64,000 nucleotides of DNA from Delphinus delphis (taxonomy: Eukaryota > Chordata > Mammalia > Artiodactyla > Delphinidae). The position numbers and the translations under genes were made by a program. The stretch's first letter is position 1; each line of letters begins with the position of its first letter. Of this stretch, positions 42,796 through 53,744 are shown one piece after another. Location of the stretch: NCBI RefSeq assembly GCF_949987515.2, contig NC_082697.1, positions 19,227,730 through 19,291,729 on the forward strand. Direction: 5' to 3'. The notes below the pieces were generated by a model. That model saw only the letters and a list, made by a program, of their open reading frames with translations, was not told the DNA's origin and ran no database searches.

Positions 42796-43034
42796 GGAAA
42801 TGGGGGAATGAGACAAAGAAATGAAGGCAGCAGGATAGAGTGTAGTATCGCACCAGTTAACATCGGGGGGGATTGGAGCCTACCCCTGTGGGGAAAGTCT
42901 GGAGCACTGTGTAATACATGCATTTCAGTCATCCCACATGAGGAGTGAGGGAGCCGTGGTATCAACACATTGGATGCCAAGGTTGCTGCTTGAAGCCTGT
43001 TGCCGAAGGTGTAATTTTTAGCACTTCCAGCCTT

Positions 43035-43105
43035 CTGTGTGTTTGTGTGCATGCATACACACACATACACGCCCCCCCCCCCCCCCCCCCGCCACACACA
43101 GAAAC
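43035..43105. repeat. TG/CA tract with C19 run
   Basis: TGTGTGTTTGTGTGCATGCA runs into CA repeats, then a run of 19 C at 43072-43090, then CCACACACAG. The element is a compound microsatellite with a rare long mononucleotide C tract. Confidence 0.95.
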
Positions 43106-44044
43106 TTTCTGCAGTTTTGGCCAAATTTTAAAAACAGACATGTTGACCTTCAGTCTTATAAATACAGATTGTGGGAGCTGGAAATCCACTTGAACCCCTT
43201 GAAAGCTCCAAGGGACTTGGAGGCACACCCACTAAGGGGCAGCCTCTAATGGTCCTCAGCACACCCTCCTCAGCTCTCGCTAACTCTCAATCCCACTGAC
43301 CACCATTGCCATCTCAGCATACCTGAGAACCTGGCATAGTGGTGTGTGACTTTAGTTCTATGCATAAAGATGTGGCATGACGATGCTTTTAAGGCTCTCT
43401 TTTTTTTCTTCATTCATTCATTCATTCATCTAGTGCTCTATCCATGCAACCATTCAACCTCCTATGTGGCAGGTATTGTGTCAGGGACAGGGCATGTGTC
43501 CACGAAGAGAAAAGTCAATGCCTATGCCCCCATGGAGCTTAGCATCTAGAAGTGACAACAGACAAAAAAACAAGCAAGCATAAAATACATTGTAAAAATA
43601 ACTATTTTGACAAATGAATAAGACTTCATAATCGAAAAATAAACATGGTGAGAATGGGGATCTGCCAAGATAGGAAGGTCAGTGGAGATGTGTCTGTGGA
43701 GGAGATATTTTGAAGCTAAGAGCTACCAAACTAATGCCAAGGTGCTAACCATATGAAGAGAGGAAGAGAGCATTCCAGAAGATAGAACAACACGTGTGGG
43801 GCTCTTCAGGGGAGAAATCGCTGGGCAAGTTCAGGAACAGAAGTGAGTCCATCCCAGTAGGATCCTAGTGAGTGAGGCGGAAGGTGGCATCAGATAAGGT
43901 TGTAGAAGTGGGAAGGAGATGGGTTAAAAGGGCTTTTTGAGCCAAACTGAGGAACTTGCGTTATAGTGGAGGCCTATGAGAAACTGCCTGAGAATTTTCC
44001 GTATGGTGCTGACATAATTTTCTTCGTTAAAAAAAGTCCCTCAA

Positions 44045-44936
44045 AAGATGCTCAATATCGCTAATTATTAGAGAAATGCAAATCAAAACTACAATGAGGT
44101 ATCACCTCACACCAGTTAGAATGTCCATCATCAAAAAGTCTACAAATAATAAATGCTGGAGAGGGTGTGGAGAAAAGGGAAACCTCCTACACTGTTGGTG
44201 GGAATGTAAGTTGGTGCAGTCACTATGGAGAACATTATGGAGGTTTCCTAAAAAACTAAAAATAGAACTACCATATGAGCCAGCAATCCCACTACTGAGC
44301 ATCTGGAGAAAACTCTAATTTGAAAAGATACATGCACTCCAATGTTCATAGCTGCACTATTTACAATAGCCAAGAATGGAAGCAACCTAAACATCCATTG
44401 ATAGTTGAATGGATAAAGAGAATGTATTATATATATACATAATGGAATATTACTCAGCCATAAAAAAGAATGAAATAATGCCATTTCAGCAACATGGACA
44501 GACCTAGAGATTATCATATTAAGTGAAGTAAGTCAGAAGGGAAAAACATCATATAACATCACTTACATGTGGAATCTAAAAAAATAATATAAATGAACTT
44601 ATTTACAAAACAGAAACAGACTCATAGACATAGAAAAAAACTTATGGATACCAAAGGGGATAGCAGTGGGGGAAGGTGGTGGTGGTGGCGAGAGATAAAT
44701 TAGGAGATTGGGATTAACGTATATGCACTACTATATATAAAATGGGTAAGTAACTAGGACCTACTGTATAACACATGGAACTATATTCAATATCTTGTAA
44801 TAACCTATAATGGAAAAGAATCTGAAAAGGGATATGTATATACTCCTTTTCAGATTCTGAATCATTTTGCTGTACACCTGAAACTAACAGAACATTGTAA
44901 GTTAATTATACTTCAATTTAAAAAAAATAGTTAATA
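44045..44936 (+). mobile_element. L1 3' end with 16-bp target duplication, inside L2
   Basis: Plus-strand ORF2 end and 3' UTR of the second, older UTR type (GAACTATATTCAATATCTTG, GCTGTACACCTGAAACTAAC). AAAAAAAGTCCCTCAA flanks it at 44029-44044 and 44937-44952. 5'-truncated and frame-broken. The 3' UTR contains a 14-bp foldback at 44817-44858. Confidence 0.94.
44076..44318 (+). pseudogene. L1 ORF2 C-terminal fragment
   Basis: 80 codons beginning at [16 protein letters not shown] and keeping the cysteine-rich block [20 protein letters not shown] and the [19 protein letters not shown] stretch. The frame then breaks at 44318; the terminal ORF2 region (MEYYSAIKK type) continues out of frame near 44448-44470. 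A remnant, not a gene. Confidence 0.92.
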
Positions 44937-45132
44937 AAAAAAAGTCCCTCAAGACACTTTATGAAAATTAGATTGAAGCAGTGGAGGGGTGAAACCAAGG
45001 AGAACTGCTTGAACTCTGTTGCATTTGTTCTGGTGAGAGATGATGATGGTGGTCTGGCCAGAGGTTAGGTGATGGAAATGCAGACACATGACATATTTGA
45101 GGTGTGTTTTGGAAGTAGGAACAGAGGGACTG

Positions 45133-45459
45133 TTTTTAAAAAAATTAATTTTATTTATTTTTGGCTGCGGTGGGTCTTCGTTGTTGCATGCAGGCTTTCT
45201 CTAGTTGCGTCAAGCGGGAGCTACTCTTCGTTGTGGTACGTGGGCTTCTCATCGTGGTGCATGGGCTTCTCATTGCAGTGGCTTCTCTTGCTGCGGAGCA
45301 TGGGCTCTAGGTGCGCAGTTGCAGCACGTGGGCTCAGTAGCTGTGGCACACGGGCTCAGTTGCTCTGCAGCCTGTGGGATCTTCCCGGACCAGGGATCGA
45401 ACCCATGTCCCCAGCATTGGCAGGCAGATTCTTAACAACTGTGCCACCAGGGAAGTCCC
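45133..45459 (-). mobile_element. CHR-1-type SINE, full length
   Basis: Antisense: a tail of TTTTTAAAAAAATTAATTTT, 'GGCTGCGGTGGGTCTTCGTT', a body of sub-repeats, GGATCTTCCCGGACCAGGGA, and head 'CCACCAGGGAAGTCCCC'. An extra GTGGTGCATGGGCTTCTCAT unit enlarges its middle. Confidence 0.92.
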
Positions 45460-46539
45460 CAGTGGAACTTTCTGAAGGGCTACATAGGAAACAGCTCAAT
45501 CCTTTGCCAAGAACCAGGAGTCAGCCTTGTTCAGATCCTGGGACTCAGAATGAGTGAGAAATGTGTTCACCCAATGTGGTCTGGGGAATAGACAGAAAAC
45601 AAACAAACAAAAATCAGACTTAAATCACACACCAAGTCTCTGATAAGCAGAGGACGCTCGCTCTGGAAAATGTACATGTATACTTAGGAAAATTTTGGTG
45701 TACAATTTCAGTTGACGTTTGGATCCCCAAAGACCCTCCATGGACCTCCGTCCCCCTACATGAAATGTCAGGTGGAAGTGATGTGTATGTAGCAATCCAG
45801 GTTGTATCATCCTCCAGCTTCCTTCTTCCCTTGCCTCAGATCCTGACCATCACTGGGAACGTCATAAGTCTGCAGCCACGATTTAAAAATCTATAAACTA
45901 GAGACTTACGCTGACTCTCCATATTCTAGAAATCCATACCTTGAAGAGTGGACAATGGCAGCCCTCTTTCAGGCAGGTTTATACATAATCAATCTCTAGT
46001 CTAAGTCCTCCAGGGACAGGAATTCCAAGTATCTCCTTCAAGGGGCCCTGCGGTGTTCTACCATGATTAAAATGCAGTCCTATCCTGTTCCCATTTGTTT
46101 TGTCCCCTGAGAGAGGGATGGGCCAGTCAAAGTGAAGCCTTGAAGTAATATGGAAATATGAACACATGTGGTTATTAGGGAGGAGGTATTCTGGGTCATT
46201 GTTTTCTAATTTTGAGTTTTCTGTTTTGCTGGTATAACAATGCTTGAGTAATACATTTTAAAAAGAACCCCAATGAGATCAGACCTCAGAAATTATCTCT
46301 ATTTTCAGTTTGAACAAACAAACAAAACAAAATATCCCAACACAATCAGTAAGTCTTTTTTTTTAAGTCTTTTACTGTTCACCAGTAGATTAATTTTTTC
46401 TCTGTGTGTAAATTTTTTATCGTGTCTCTTTCCCATGTGTCTTTTAAATGCAAAAGGCAACTCCACACATTCAAGGACGTATAAGATATCCTCACCTCAT
46501 GCTTTAATCACCAGAACTTCTTGCCTTTCCTGATTTGTG
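45460..46539. other. Unassigned DNA
   Basis: No gene or repeat recognised. Short AAAC repeats at 45596-45610 and 46315-46330. Confidence 0.45.
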
Positions 46540-46905
46540 AGGCTATTTATGACTCCATGCCTTGCATATACTCTTCCCTCTGCCTATGATGCCCTTCCCA
46601 CTATGTCTTCCTGGGAAACTTGTACTTTTATTTAGGTCCAGTGGAGAGGTTGTCTCCTCAGCCTTTGTGAATCCATAGACAGAGGTGTTCCTTCTGTTTT
46701 CTCTACTTCAGTCTCCTCTCGCCCAGCCCTCTGTCGTACTATGGGTCATATTTTATTTTTAATTATTTGTTTCCATGTCTGTCTCTCCCTCTGGATCCTT
46801 GAGGGAAGGGATAGAGATTTATTTATACCTTAATGGCAAAACCCAGCCAAAATCTGGCACGTAGTCTAAGCCCAATAAGTACGTGCTGAATGTATGCAAT
46901 AATTT
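46540..46905 (+). mobile_element. LINE-2 fragment
   Basis: 'CTCTTCCCTCTGCCTATGAT', GCCCTTCCCACTATGTCTTC, 'TATTTTATTTTTAATTATTT', 'GGATCCTTGAGGGAAGGGAT' and 'GTAGTCTAAGCCCAATAAGT' trace the L2 3' end. Confidence 0.75.
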
Positions 46906-47099
46906 TGGGGTGCCGATGCAGAAGGTGGGTGATATCCTAACTCTGGCATCTCAGACCCTTACTAACAGTTCCAGTGTCATGCTGATGTTATAAGGAAATG
47001 TTTTTACTCATGGAGTGGAGTGCCTTCTCACCCTCCATCTACTTTGACTCATGTCTGTTCTTACAGGTCACTCCTGTTCTGCCTACCTGTGTGATTTTT

Positions 47100-47300
47100 A
47101 TGCCTAAGGCTATTCACTTATTCTATCATATTACATATTTATGTGTAATATTACATGTTTATAATATTTATATTATATTTATACATATTTACACATACAT
47201 GTAAATACATATAAATATGTATATATACATATACATATTTATAATGTACATATTACATATTTATTTAATACATAATATTCTGAAATATTACATATTTCAG
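47100..47300. repeat. AT-rich low-complexity tract
   Basis: Irregular repeats of ATTACATATTTAT and ATACATAT type over 200 bp, more than 80% A+T. Confidence 0.85.
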
Positions 47301-48455
47301 AAATATTCATCGAGCATCTATTGTGGCTAACACTATGCTGAGCACTGTGATACAACTATGAACAGGATGGACAAAGGTCCTGCCCTCTTAGAGCTTGGAG
47401 TCTGGCTTGGAAGACAGAAAAGGACCTGGTAACCATAAATTAAGAAGAAAGTTTAAGAAGATGACAAATGTTACCCATGAAGCAAAGACATTGTAATGGT
47501 AGAGATATAAGTAGGTGGTGTGGTCTGGATTCGAGGCAGGGGAAGAAGGAGGCTGAAGGGTAGTACAGCCCGACTGCTAGATACACATCACCCTACATTT
47601 CATTTGCCTAGAAGTAGTCACATGATCACACTGAATGAATGACCAGCAGGCTGGAAAGTACATTTCTTGGGTGACTTAGAAGAGGGACATGGAAAAGGAT
47701 TTGGTAGACCCTTATATAGCATCATTTCTGATGTTTCAGCCAAGACCATAAAGATGAGATGGAAGCATCTAGAAAGACTCCCACATGGAAAGACTATAAG
47801 CTAGGGGAAAGCAAATTGGCCCTTGATGACTAAAAGGATATCATTATGTCTAGCACATAATAAACAAGGAAGAGAAAACTATGAGATGAATTAGGAGAGG
47901 TTGGCAGGAGCCAGGTCATTTAGGATTTGCTTCCGAGAGCTGTAAGAAACCATCAAAATGGGCTTCCCTGGTGGTGCAGTGGTTGAGAATCTGCCTGCTA
48001 ATGCAGGGGACACGGGTTCGAGCCCTGGTCTGGGAGGATCCCACATGCCGTGGGGCAACTAGGCCCGTGAGCCACAACTACTGAGCCGGCGCGTCTGGAG
48101 CCTGTGCTCCGCAACAAGAGAGGCCGTGATAGTGAGAGGTCTGTGCACCACGATGAAGAGTGGCCCCCGCTTGCCACAACTAGAGAAAGCCCTCGCACAG
48201 AAACAAAGACCCAACACAGCAAAAATAAATTAATTAATAAACTCCAACCCCCAACATCTTCTAAAAAAAAAAAAGAAACCATCAAAATGTTTTAAGCCAG
48301 GACTGTTGTGACCATTTTTAGAAGCTCACCCTAACTGCAGTGTGGAGAAGGGTCTGTGGGGGAATAATAGGAGCAGGGAGACCACTCATGAGGTTGTTAC
48401 AGGATGTGAGGTAGGAGATGATGGTGGCTAAGAATAGGTGGTAGTGTCAGCGTTT
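47300..48455 (-). mobile_element. LINE-2 copy, split by a SINE
   Basis: Outer parts 47300-47960 and 48290-48455. 'ATATTCATCGAGCATCTATT', 'CAAAGGTCCTGCCCTCTTAG' and AGCTTGGAGTCTGGCTTGG are clear. The middle is eroded; 'GGCAGGAGCCAGGTCATTTA' before the SINE and 'GACCACTCATGAGGTTGTTA' after it continue the antisense L2 order. Confidence 0.65.
47961..48272 (+). mobile_element. CHR-1-type SINE with perfect 17-bp target duplication
   Basis: Sense copy from GGCTTCCCTGGTGGTGCAGT to an A12 tail. AAGAAACCATCAAAATG lies at 47944-47960 and 48273-48289 without mismatch. Unlike CHR-2 it keeps the extra 3' part (GAGAAAGCCCTCGCACAGAA, 'GACCCAACACAGC'). One of only two plus-strand SINEs here. Confidence 0.96.
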
Positions 48456-48889
48456 GTATTTCTATTTTCTAAATCACAGAAGTAACAGAGTGGAGGTTGC
48501 ATGCTGAAATTTGCTCCTTACAGATCAAATACTCATTTCCCCTATGCTCCATTAATTAGTTGTTTATTGTGTCATTCTTCTGTGTATAATACCATATTGG
48601 TTTGTGTCTGTTTTCTAAGCACAAGCATCTATTATCGAGCTTCTGTCTGGCCAAGGGGCATGAACTGGAAGTGCTAAGGAAGTGAAGAGAAGGAAGAAGG
48701 GACACTGGCCAGGGAGTAAACCAAGGAGCAATTCACAGAGAGTGCAGAGCTTCTGGCAGGGATTTGGAGGATGGAGAAGCCACAGGAACCATAGAAAGAA
48801 TGGGGATTCCAGAGACAGTGCTCTGGTTTCCTGGGAAGTACCTTTATATGAGTTACTTTAAACTCCCTGGACTTTGTATGGCAGTTTTG
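48456..48889. other. Unassigned DNA
   Basis: No gene or repeat recognised. Confidence 0.45.
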
Positions 48890-49500
48890 AAACTCTAATT
48901 AAAAGGGTGCAGGTTTTTAAATCCAATAGAAATGGGTCTAAATTTAGGTGTTACCTCTACAAGTTGTGTGAGCTAGGGAAAGATGTGTCTCCCAGCTTCA
49001 ATTCCTCATTTGTAAAATGGCAATTGTATTAGTCAGCTTGGCTGATGTAACAAGCATCCCCAATATCTCACTGACCTACAAGAAACTTTTATTTGTCATT
49101 CAGCTGTATGTCCCCTGCTATGCCTCTGCTCCATGTGCTTTCTCATTCTAGGATTAGGCTGTGAGCTATTCTTGGGACAGAAGGAGAGAGCAAAAGAGAA
49201 GGCAGAAATGTGTAAGCCTCTGAGAGCTTCTTAGACAGGGCAAATAGCACATCTGTTCTCATTCCATTGGCCTAAGAAAGTCACATGGCCCAATCTGTTA
49301 TTAGGAGAGGAAAATATATTCTATCTACAAAGAGGCACAATGAGTCATATGACCATGGGAGAGAGTGTATAGTTGGAAACATTAATAAAATATGCCACAT
49401 CTACCTTGCAGAATCTCTGCAGGAATTAAGTGAATGAAACATACAAAGCACCTAACAGTGTCTGACACAGTAAACACTCTGCAAAAGTCAATTCTTATGA
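48890..49500 (+). mobile_element. MIR SINE split by an LTR-like insertion
   Basis: Outer parts 48890-49027 ('TACAAGTTGTGTGAGCTAGG', 'TTCCTCATTTGTAAAATGGC') and 49397-49500 ('GCAGGAATTAAGTGAATGAA', 'GTGTCTGACACAGTAAACAC'). Joined, they give continuous MIR order. Confidence 0.75.
49028..49396 (-). mobile_element. Ancient LTR-type element nested in MIR
   Basis: It starts TATTAGTCAGCTTGGCTGAT, continues 'AACTTTTATTTGTCATTCAG', and ends near 'AATAAAATATGCCA'. The start matches antisense MaLR/ERVL-type LTR ends; the body is too diverged for a family name. Confidence 0.5.
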
Positions 49501-49619
49501 AGTAGCCCAACTTTAATACATATTTGCAAACATAGAATTAAAATGTGCTTCTCTTTGCCTTCTACTCTCCTCTTTCCTCTCAATAACCACCTTCCTTGCA
49601 CATAAACAGTACCTTGTGC

Positions 49620-49775
49620 AAAACGCACATCTTTCAGTGGCAGGTAGACCTTGGTTTGAAAGTCAGGTGTGTTGCATACTTTTGTGTGACTGGCTGAGAT
49701 CAGCTGTTCTCTCTGAGCCTCAGTCTGCTCATCTGTAAAATGGGGAGAAAAGGATTGATGTAAAGGTTAAATCTT
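49620..49775 (+). mobile_element. MIR SINE
   Basis: 'GTAGACCTTGGTTTGAAAGT', 'TGTGACTGGCTGAGATCAGC', TCTCTGAGCCTCAGTCTGCT and CATCTGTAAAATGGGGAGAA. Confidence 0.8.
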
Positions 49776-50009
49776 CTTGCTCAAAAAACTCAGAAATTTC
49801 TCTTTCCTCAACAGATTTTTCCTAGTTTCTGGCAAGTTCTTAGAATAAGTGTCTTCTATTTCAATTTGAGGCAAGAAAAGCTCATCTTCATGCCAGATAC
49901 TCAGAGCAAGTAAACCTCGAGGCTTTCTCCAGTAATTATTGCCATTCCCTTTACTGGAAGAAGACTCAGAACTCTTCTCTGACTATCAAATACATAGAAT
50001 TTCTTGAGG

Positions 50010-50165
50010 GTCCCTAGATACTCCAAGCTTTCCCATGACTCCATGCTTTTATTGGTGCTGGTCCTTCCACCTGGGATGCCTTCATTTATCTGAAAAAAAA
50101 TTCCTTTGGTGAATGTTCCCAGAGCCTTCTCACCACCCCTCCCCCATCATCAGAGTTAAGTACTT
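50010..50165 (+). mobile_element. LINE-2 fragment
   Basis: 'TGGTGCTGGTCCTTCCACCT', GGGATGCCTTCATTTATCTG and 'TTCCCAGAGCCTTCTCACC' follow L2 order. Confidence 0.6.
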
Positions 50166-50960
50166 ACCCTTGACTCTATGCTTTTAAAATCAGACATACA
50201 CTTACTTGGTAACAGATGTTAGTGGACTAGGGTATTGACTTTTGGGTGTGATTACTTGGATCAAATCCCATCCCTCCTTCCTCAAACCCCAGGACTGAGG
50301 CAAGTAGGGGCCAGTTTGCTATGAGTGAGATGCTGAACAGTGCCCAGGTCATCCTGAGAGATCAGAAACCTACCCGAGGCCAGGTAAGAAAGTGACACGA
50401 TCATGCTTGCACTTGAGAATGATATCTCCATGGCTCTGAGTGAAATGGACTGGAAGGGAGCAAGGCTAGAGGACACTGTGACCATCCAAGCAAGGGATGG
50501 CGCCCTCGGTCTTCAAGAAAACTTGTTGGTAAATACCACGTTTCCTGGCTGGGTTTCTTTTCTTTTGTTGACTGCCTGGGATTGTGGAGTGCCTGGGTTT
50601 CTGGTAGATTCATTCTCCTCTAATGCAGCGCTTCTCAAAGTGTGATCTGCCTCTGACTGGAGCTTGTCTGTGGACTTTCGTTACCAGCCCTCTATAAGAG
50701 AAGCACAGAAGCTGAGTATAAGCATTCATAAACTTTAATAAGTATTTGGTATCCAAGTTCATGATCTAGTAACTGATTTTTATTTTATTTTATAAAAGTA
50801 GTTGCAGGTAATGGATGAGGATGAAATGAACAAACAACGAGCACATTCAACCAGCCCTTCACCGGAGAGAATTCAGTAAGCATGGACGTCATGTTCCCTG
50901 TGACATTCTCTCTCTCTTTTTCTTTGCTGGGGCAGGAGAATTTTAGTTATTTTCTGGATT
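50166..50960. other. Unassigned DNA, possible hAT terminus
   Basis: CAGCGCTTCTCAAAGTGTGA at 50627-50646 has the form of a hAT-type terminal repeat, but the element behind it is not clear. Nothing else recognised. Confidence 0.35.
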
Positions 50961-51127
50961 TTAGTGAAATCAGATTACAACACAGTTGAGTTTCAGACAC
51001 TTCTAATCTTTTACTTTGAGTGTATTTCTTGGAACCTAATGTCCTACTTTCTTCTGGTTACAAGACTGCCAACATTTTGTCTGGATAGGGAGGGACTGTT
51101 TAAATGTTTAATCCCACATTCCCACCT

Positions 51128-51162
51128 ACATCTCTCTCTGTCTCTCTCTCTCTCTCTCTCTA
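51128..51162. repeat. TC dinucleotide repeat
   Basis: TCTCTCTCTGTCTCTCTCTC continuing to 51162, just upstream of an L1M 3' UTR fragment. Confidence 0.9.
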
Positions 51163-51175
51163 ATTACTAGACTTT

Positions 51176-51600
51176 CTTTTTTAAAGTAGTTTTTAGTTTA
51201 CAGAAAAGTTCAGCAGAAAGTACAGAGTGTTATTACATACCCCTCTCCCCTGCCATGCAGTTTCCCTTATTAACATTTTGCACAAGGGTGGTATATTTGT
51301 TGCAACTGATGAGTCAATATTAATACCTTATGATTAACAAAAGCCTATAGTTCACTCATTGTGTTGTGTATTCTATGAGTTTTGCTAATTGCATAATGGC
51401 ATGTATCCATGAATATAGGATCAAATAGAAGACTTTCACTGCCCTAAAATCTCTGGAGTTCCACCTACTCATCTTTCCCTCCTCTCCCCAAACCCCTGGC
51501 AACCACTGATCCTTTTTCCCATCTCTGTAGTTTTGCCTCTTCTAGAAGGTCATATAATTAGAATCAGACAGTATGCAGTATTTTCAAAGTCTCTTTCTTG
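51176..51600 (-). mobile_element. Ancient L1M 3' UTR fragment
   Basis: Antisense L1M wording throughout: 'TAGTTTTTAGTTTACAGAAA', 'GCAGAAAGTACAGAGTGTTA', 'CACAAGGGTGGTATATTTGT', 'TTGTGTTGTGTATTCTATGA', 'CCCTGGCAACCACTGATCC' and 'AGAATCAGACAGTATGCAGT'. Long but diverged; the 3' UTR of an old mammalian L1. Confidence 0.8.
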
Positions 51601-51643
51601 TTCTTCTTTTCCCCAAGTCTTCATGCCCCTTCCATCATCTCAG

Positions 51644-51644
<1 letters not shown>

Positions 51645-51698
<54 letters not shown>
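51645..51698. repeat. CA microsatellite, 27 repeats
   Basis: Uninterrupted AC dinucleotides for 54 bp, ending at CGTTTCC. Pure arrays of this length are usually polymorphic. Confidence 0.98.
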
Positions 51699-51702
<4 letters not shown>

Positions 51703-53260
51703 CCTCTAAAACAGAATAGAAAAGTTGAGAAAAAGATAAAAGCCTGTAACTAGCATGACTCACAACCTCATTAAGGGCATTTGGGGGGTCATTTTCCATC
51801 TCTGCCTACCTTCCTATCAGGAAGTAAGCACTGACATTTCACCCCACTTAGGAGAGCCAGGCCTCTCTTCCCAGCTCGGTCTGCTCACTTCTTATTTCCC
51901 TAGAAGCAAGGGCCTCTTTGCCTGTGCTGTGTCTGGGTGGTAATTACTTTGTGTCTGTTCTGCTGCCTTCAAATTATTTTTCCCACCTTCAGAGTAATTG
52001 CCTCCCACTTCTTGACTGTGATCTTCTACAGGGCGCAGGGGACCTGTCTCTTGACTCTCATGTTTTTACTTCTGATGTAAAAAAGTCCCCTTGAACTTGC
52101 ATTTACAGACACCAGCAAAGCCCGAGTGTCTTCACATCAGCGGACAGGTCCCGAGGGAAGGGTGTTTGCAATTACAGCCAGAGCTGGCTGAGGGATCAAA
52201 GAGCTGCCAGGCTGGTGAGGTCTGGCCTGGGGAGCATCTCTGATGAGTGATGGGGTCATTATTATGAATGTTATGTGGGGATGTGGGTAAAGTCCCATGA
52301 CAGGAACGCTTTTCTCCCTTTATCTTGTCTCCGCTGTAAAGACAGACATACATATACATACATATATGCATAGACCCCAACGCAGCCCAGCTAGGGTGTG
52401 GGGAAGTGAAGTGAGACCAAGGATTTCTCATATGTTCTAGAACAATCCTTGCACAGGGCCTCTGTCTTCTCAAAGTCTCCTCCTGCCAGGTCATCTTCTC
52501 TCCGGGGGCATGAGTGTGGCTTAGTCCTAAATTGGAGGACTGATTTCCTTTTTTTCCAGCTTTTTGGTTCTAACATCTAATAATTTATATATTTTGTTGA
52601 GATGTAGGTTTTCTCTCTATGGAGATATTTTCTCCGTTTTTGTTTCTTGCAGGGAAGATTAAAAGAATACCTAGTTGATCCTAGCCTCTTGCATCAGTAT
52701 AGCACTTTTTTGGGGAACCCACCTTTCTCTTGCTCCTCACTGTGTGTGTCTAAGTTCTGTGCTGCAGAACGTTGATAATCATCCCTTCTAGCCTGTTTGG
52801 TAAATCTATGTCCCTGTGGGTGGGCCTAGTGTCCCCTGAAGAAAGGAGGCACAGCCAGTGTTAACCATATAGGGACCAGGCCATGCCTAACTAGAAAATT
52901 CCATTTTAGGAGACATAGAAGGGACCTCCCAGTCTCTCCACTTTAGTTTCAGCCTTTGAGGAGTCTTGATATCCTTAGGGTGGTCCAGAGTTTCAGGGGT
53001 TCAAGATCACCTCCTTGATGGGGAGGTGTGATGGCTGGTCTGCTCTGTGCCCTAAGTTGTCTGGTTATTTCTCGCCTGTTCATTCCCTTCAGTTAACCTA
53101 AGGCATTTAGAAAAGACCCCTTGGAACCTTACAAACTTATCTCCAAAACACTTCTGAATTCAGGCAAGGTCCTCGCCTCGTCATTTCAGGGGAGTTATAG
53201 AGACTATAGTGCCTCCCAAGATCAGCTGCAGTAGCAAGGCATGTTCCAGAGTCCATGTTT
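51699..53260. other. Single-copy-like DNA
   Basis: About 1.5 kb without recognised repeat or gene. 52080-52300 is balanced in composition, with TGCAATTACAGCC-type sequence. Open frames are short except 120 codons at 52132-52494 (minus) without a domain. Confidence 0.4.
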
Positions 53261-53264
53261 TCAA

Positions 53265-53400
53265 ACCATGACTCGTATTTTAAAATAGTCACCATAGCCC
53301 ATCATTATCTTCTGAATCTTAAAGCATCCTTATAAGGTGATACTACTCTTGCTTCCTTGTTGCAGATGAGAAACTGAACGTTTGAGACTCTGTATTCCCA
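53265..53400 (-). mobile_element. Possible MIR SINE
   Basis: 'CCCATCATTATCTTCTGAAT' and 'GTTGCAGATGAGAAACTGAA' fit a decayed antisense MIR. Confidence 0.45.
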
Positions 53401-53573
53401 CTACCCATTCGCATTTGACATCCTCTATCTTCTGCTGTCTTTGGAGGATCTGTGCTGCATATTAGAAGAGGAAGTTGACATTTTTGTTGGACTTTTTGCA
53501 ACATGCAAAAGCACCTTTGCATAGTTGGTGTAGCTGGATGTTTGAAGTCTGTGTGCAGAGCAAGACAGAATTG

Positions 53574-53614
53574 TTTTTTTCCTTTCCTTCCTTTCTTCCT
53601 TCCTTCCTTTCTTC

Positions 53615-53687
<73 letters not shown>

Positions 53688-53744
53688 TTCCTTCCTTCCT
53701 TCCTTCCTTCCATCCTTCCTTTCTTCCTTTCTTTCTCTCTTTCT
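53574..53744. repeat. TTTC/TTCC polypyrimidine microsatellite, about 170 bp
   Basis: Tetranucleotide array: interrupted CCTT/CTTT units, a central pure TTTC block (about 53612-53684), then CCTT units. The opposite strand is all purine, so long frames there encode Lys/Glu/Arg repeats and are artefacts. Confidence 0.98.

Larger units (their letters stand above)
43400..45128 (-). mobile_element. Long LINE-2 copy, split by L1
   Basis: Outer parts 43400-44028 and 44953-45128. In order: CATTCATTCATTCATTCATC, 'TGCCCCCATGGAGCTTAGCA', 'AGAGCATTCCAGAAGATAGA', 'TTCAGGAACAGAAGTGAGTC', 'TTTTGAGCCAAACTGAGGAA', then after the L1 'GATTGAAGCAGTGGAGGGGT' and 'GTGAGAGATGATGATGGTGG'. This traces the antisense L2 3' half over about 800 bp. 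A CHR-1 SINE abuts its far end. Confidence 0.75.

Noticed and set aside
45069..45557. 162-codon open frame on the plus strand
   Set aside because: Most of it is the antisense translation of a CHR-1 SINE.
47961..48040. tRNA-like A and B boxes
   Set aside because: They belong to the tRNA-Glu-derived head of a CHR SINE, not to a functional tRNA gene; the same applies to the other CHR copies.
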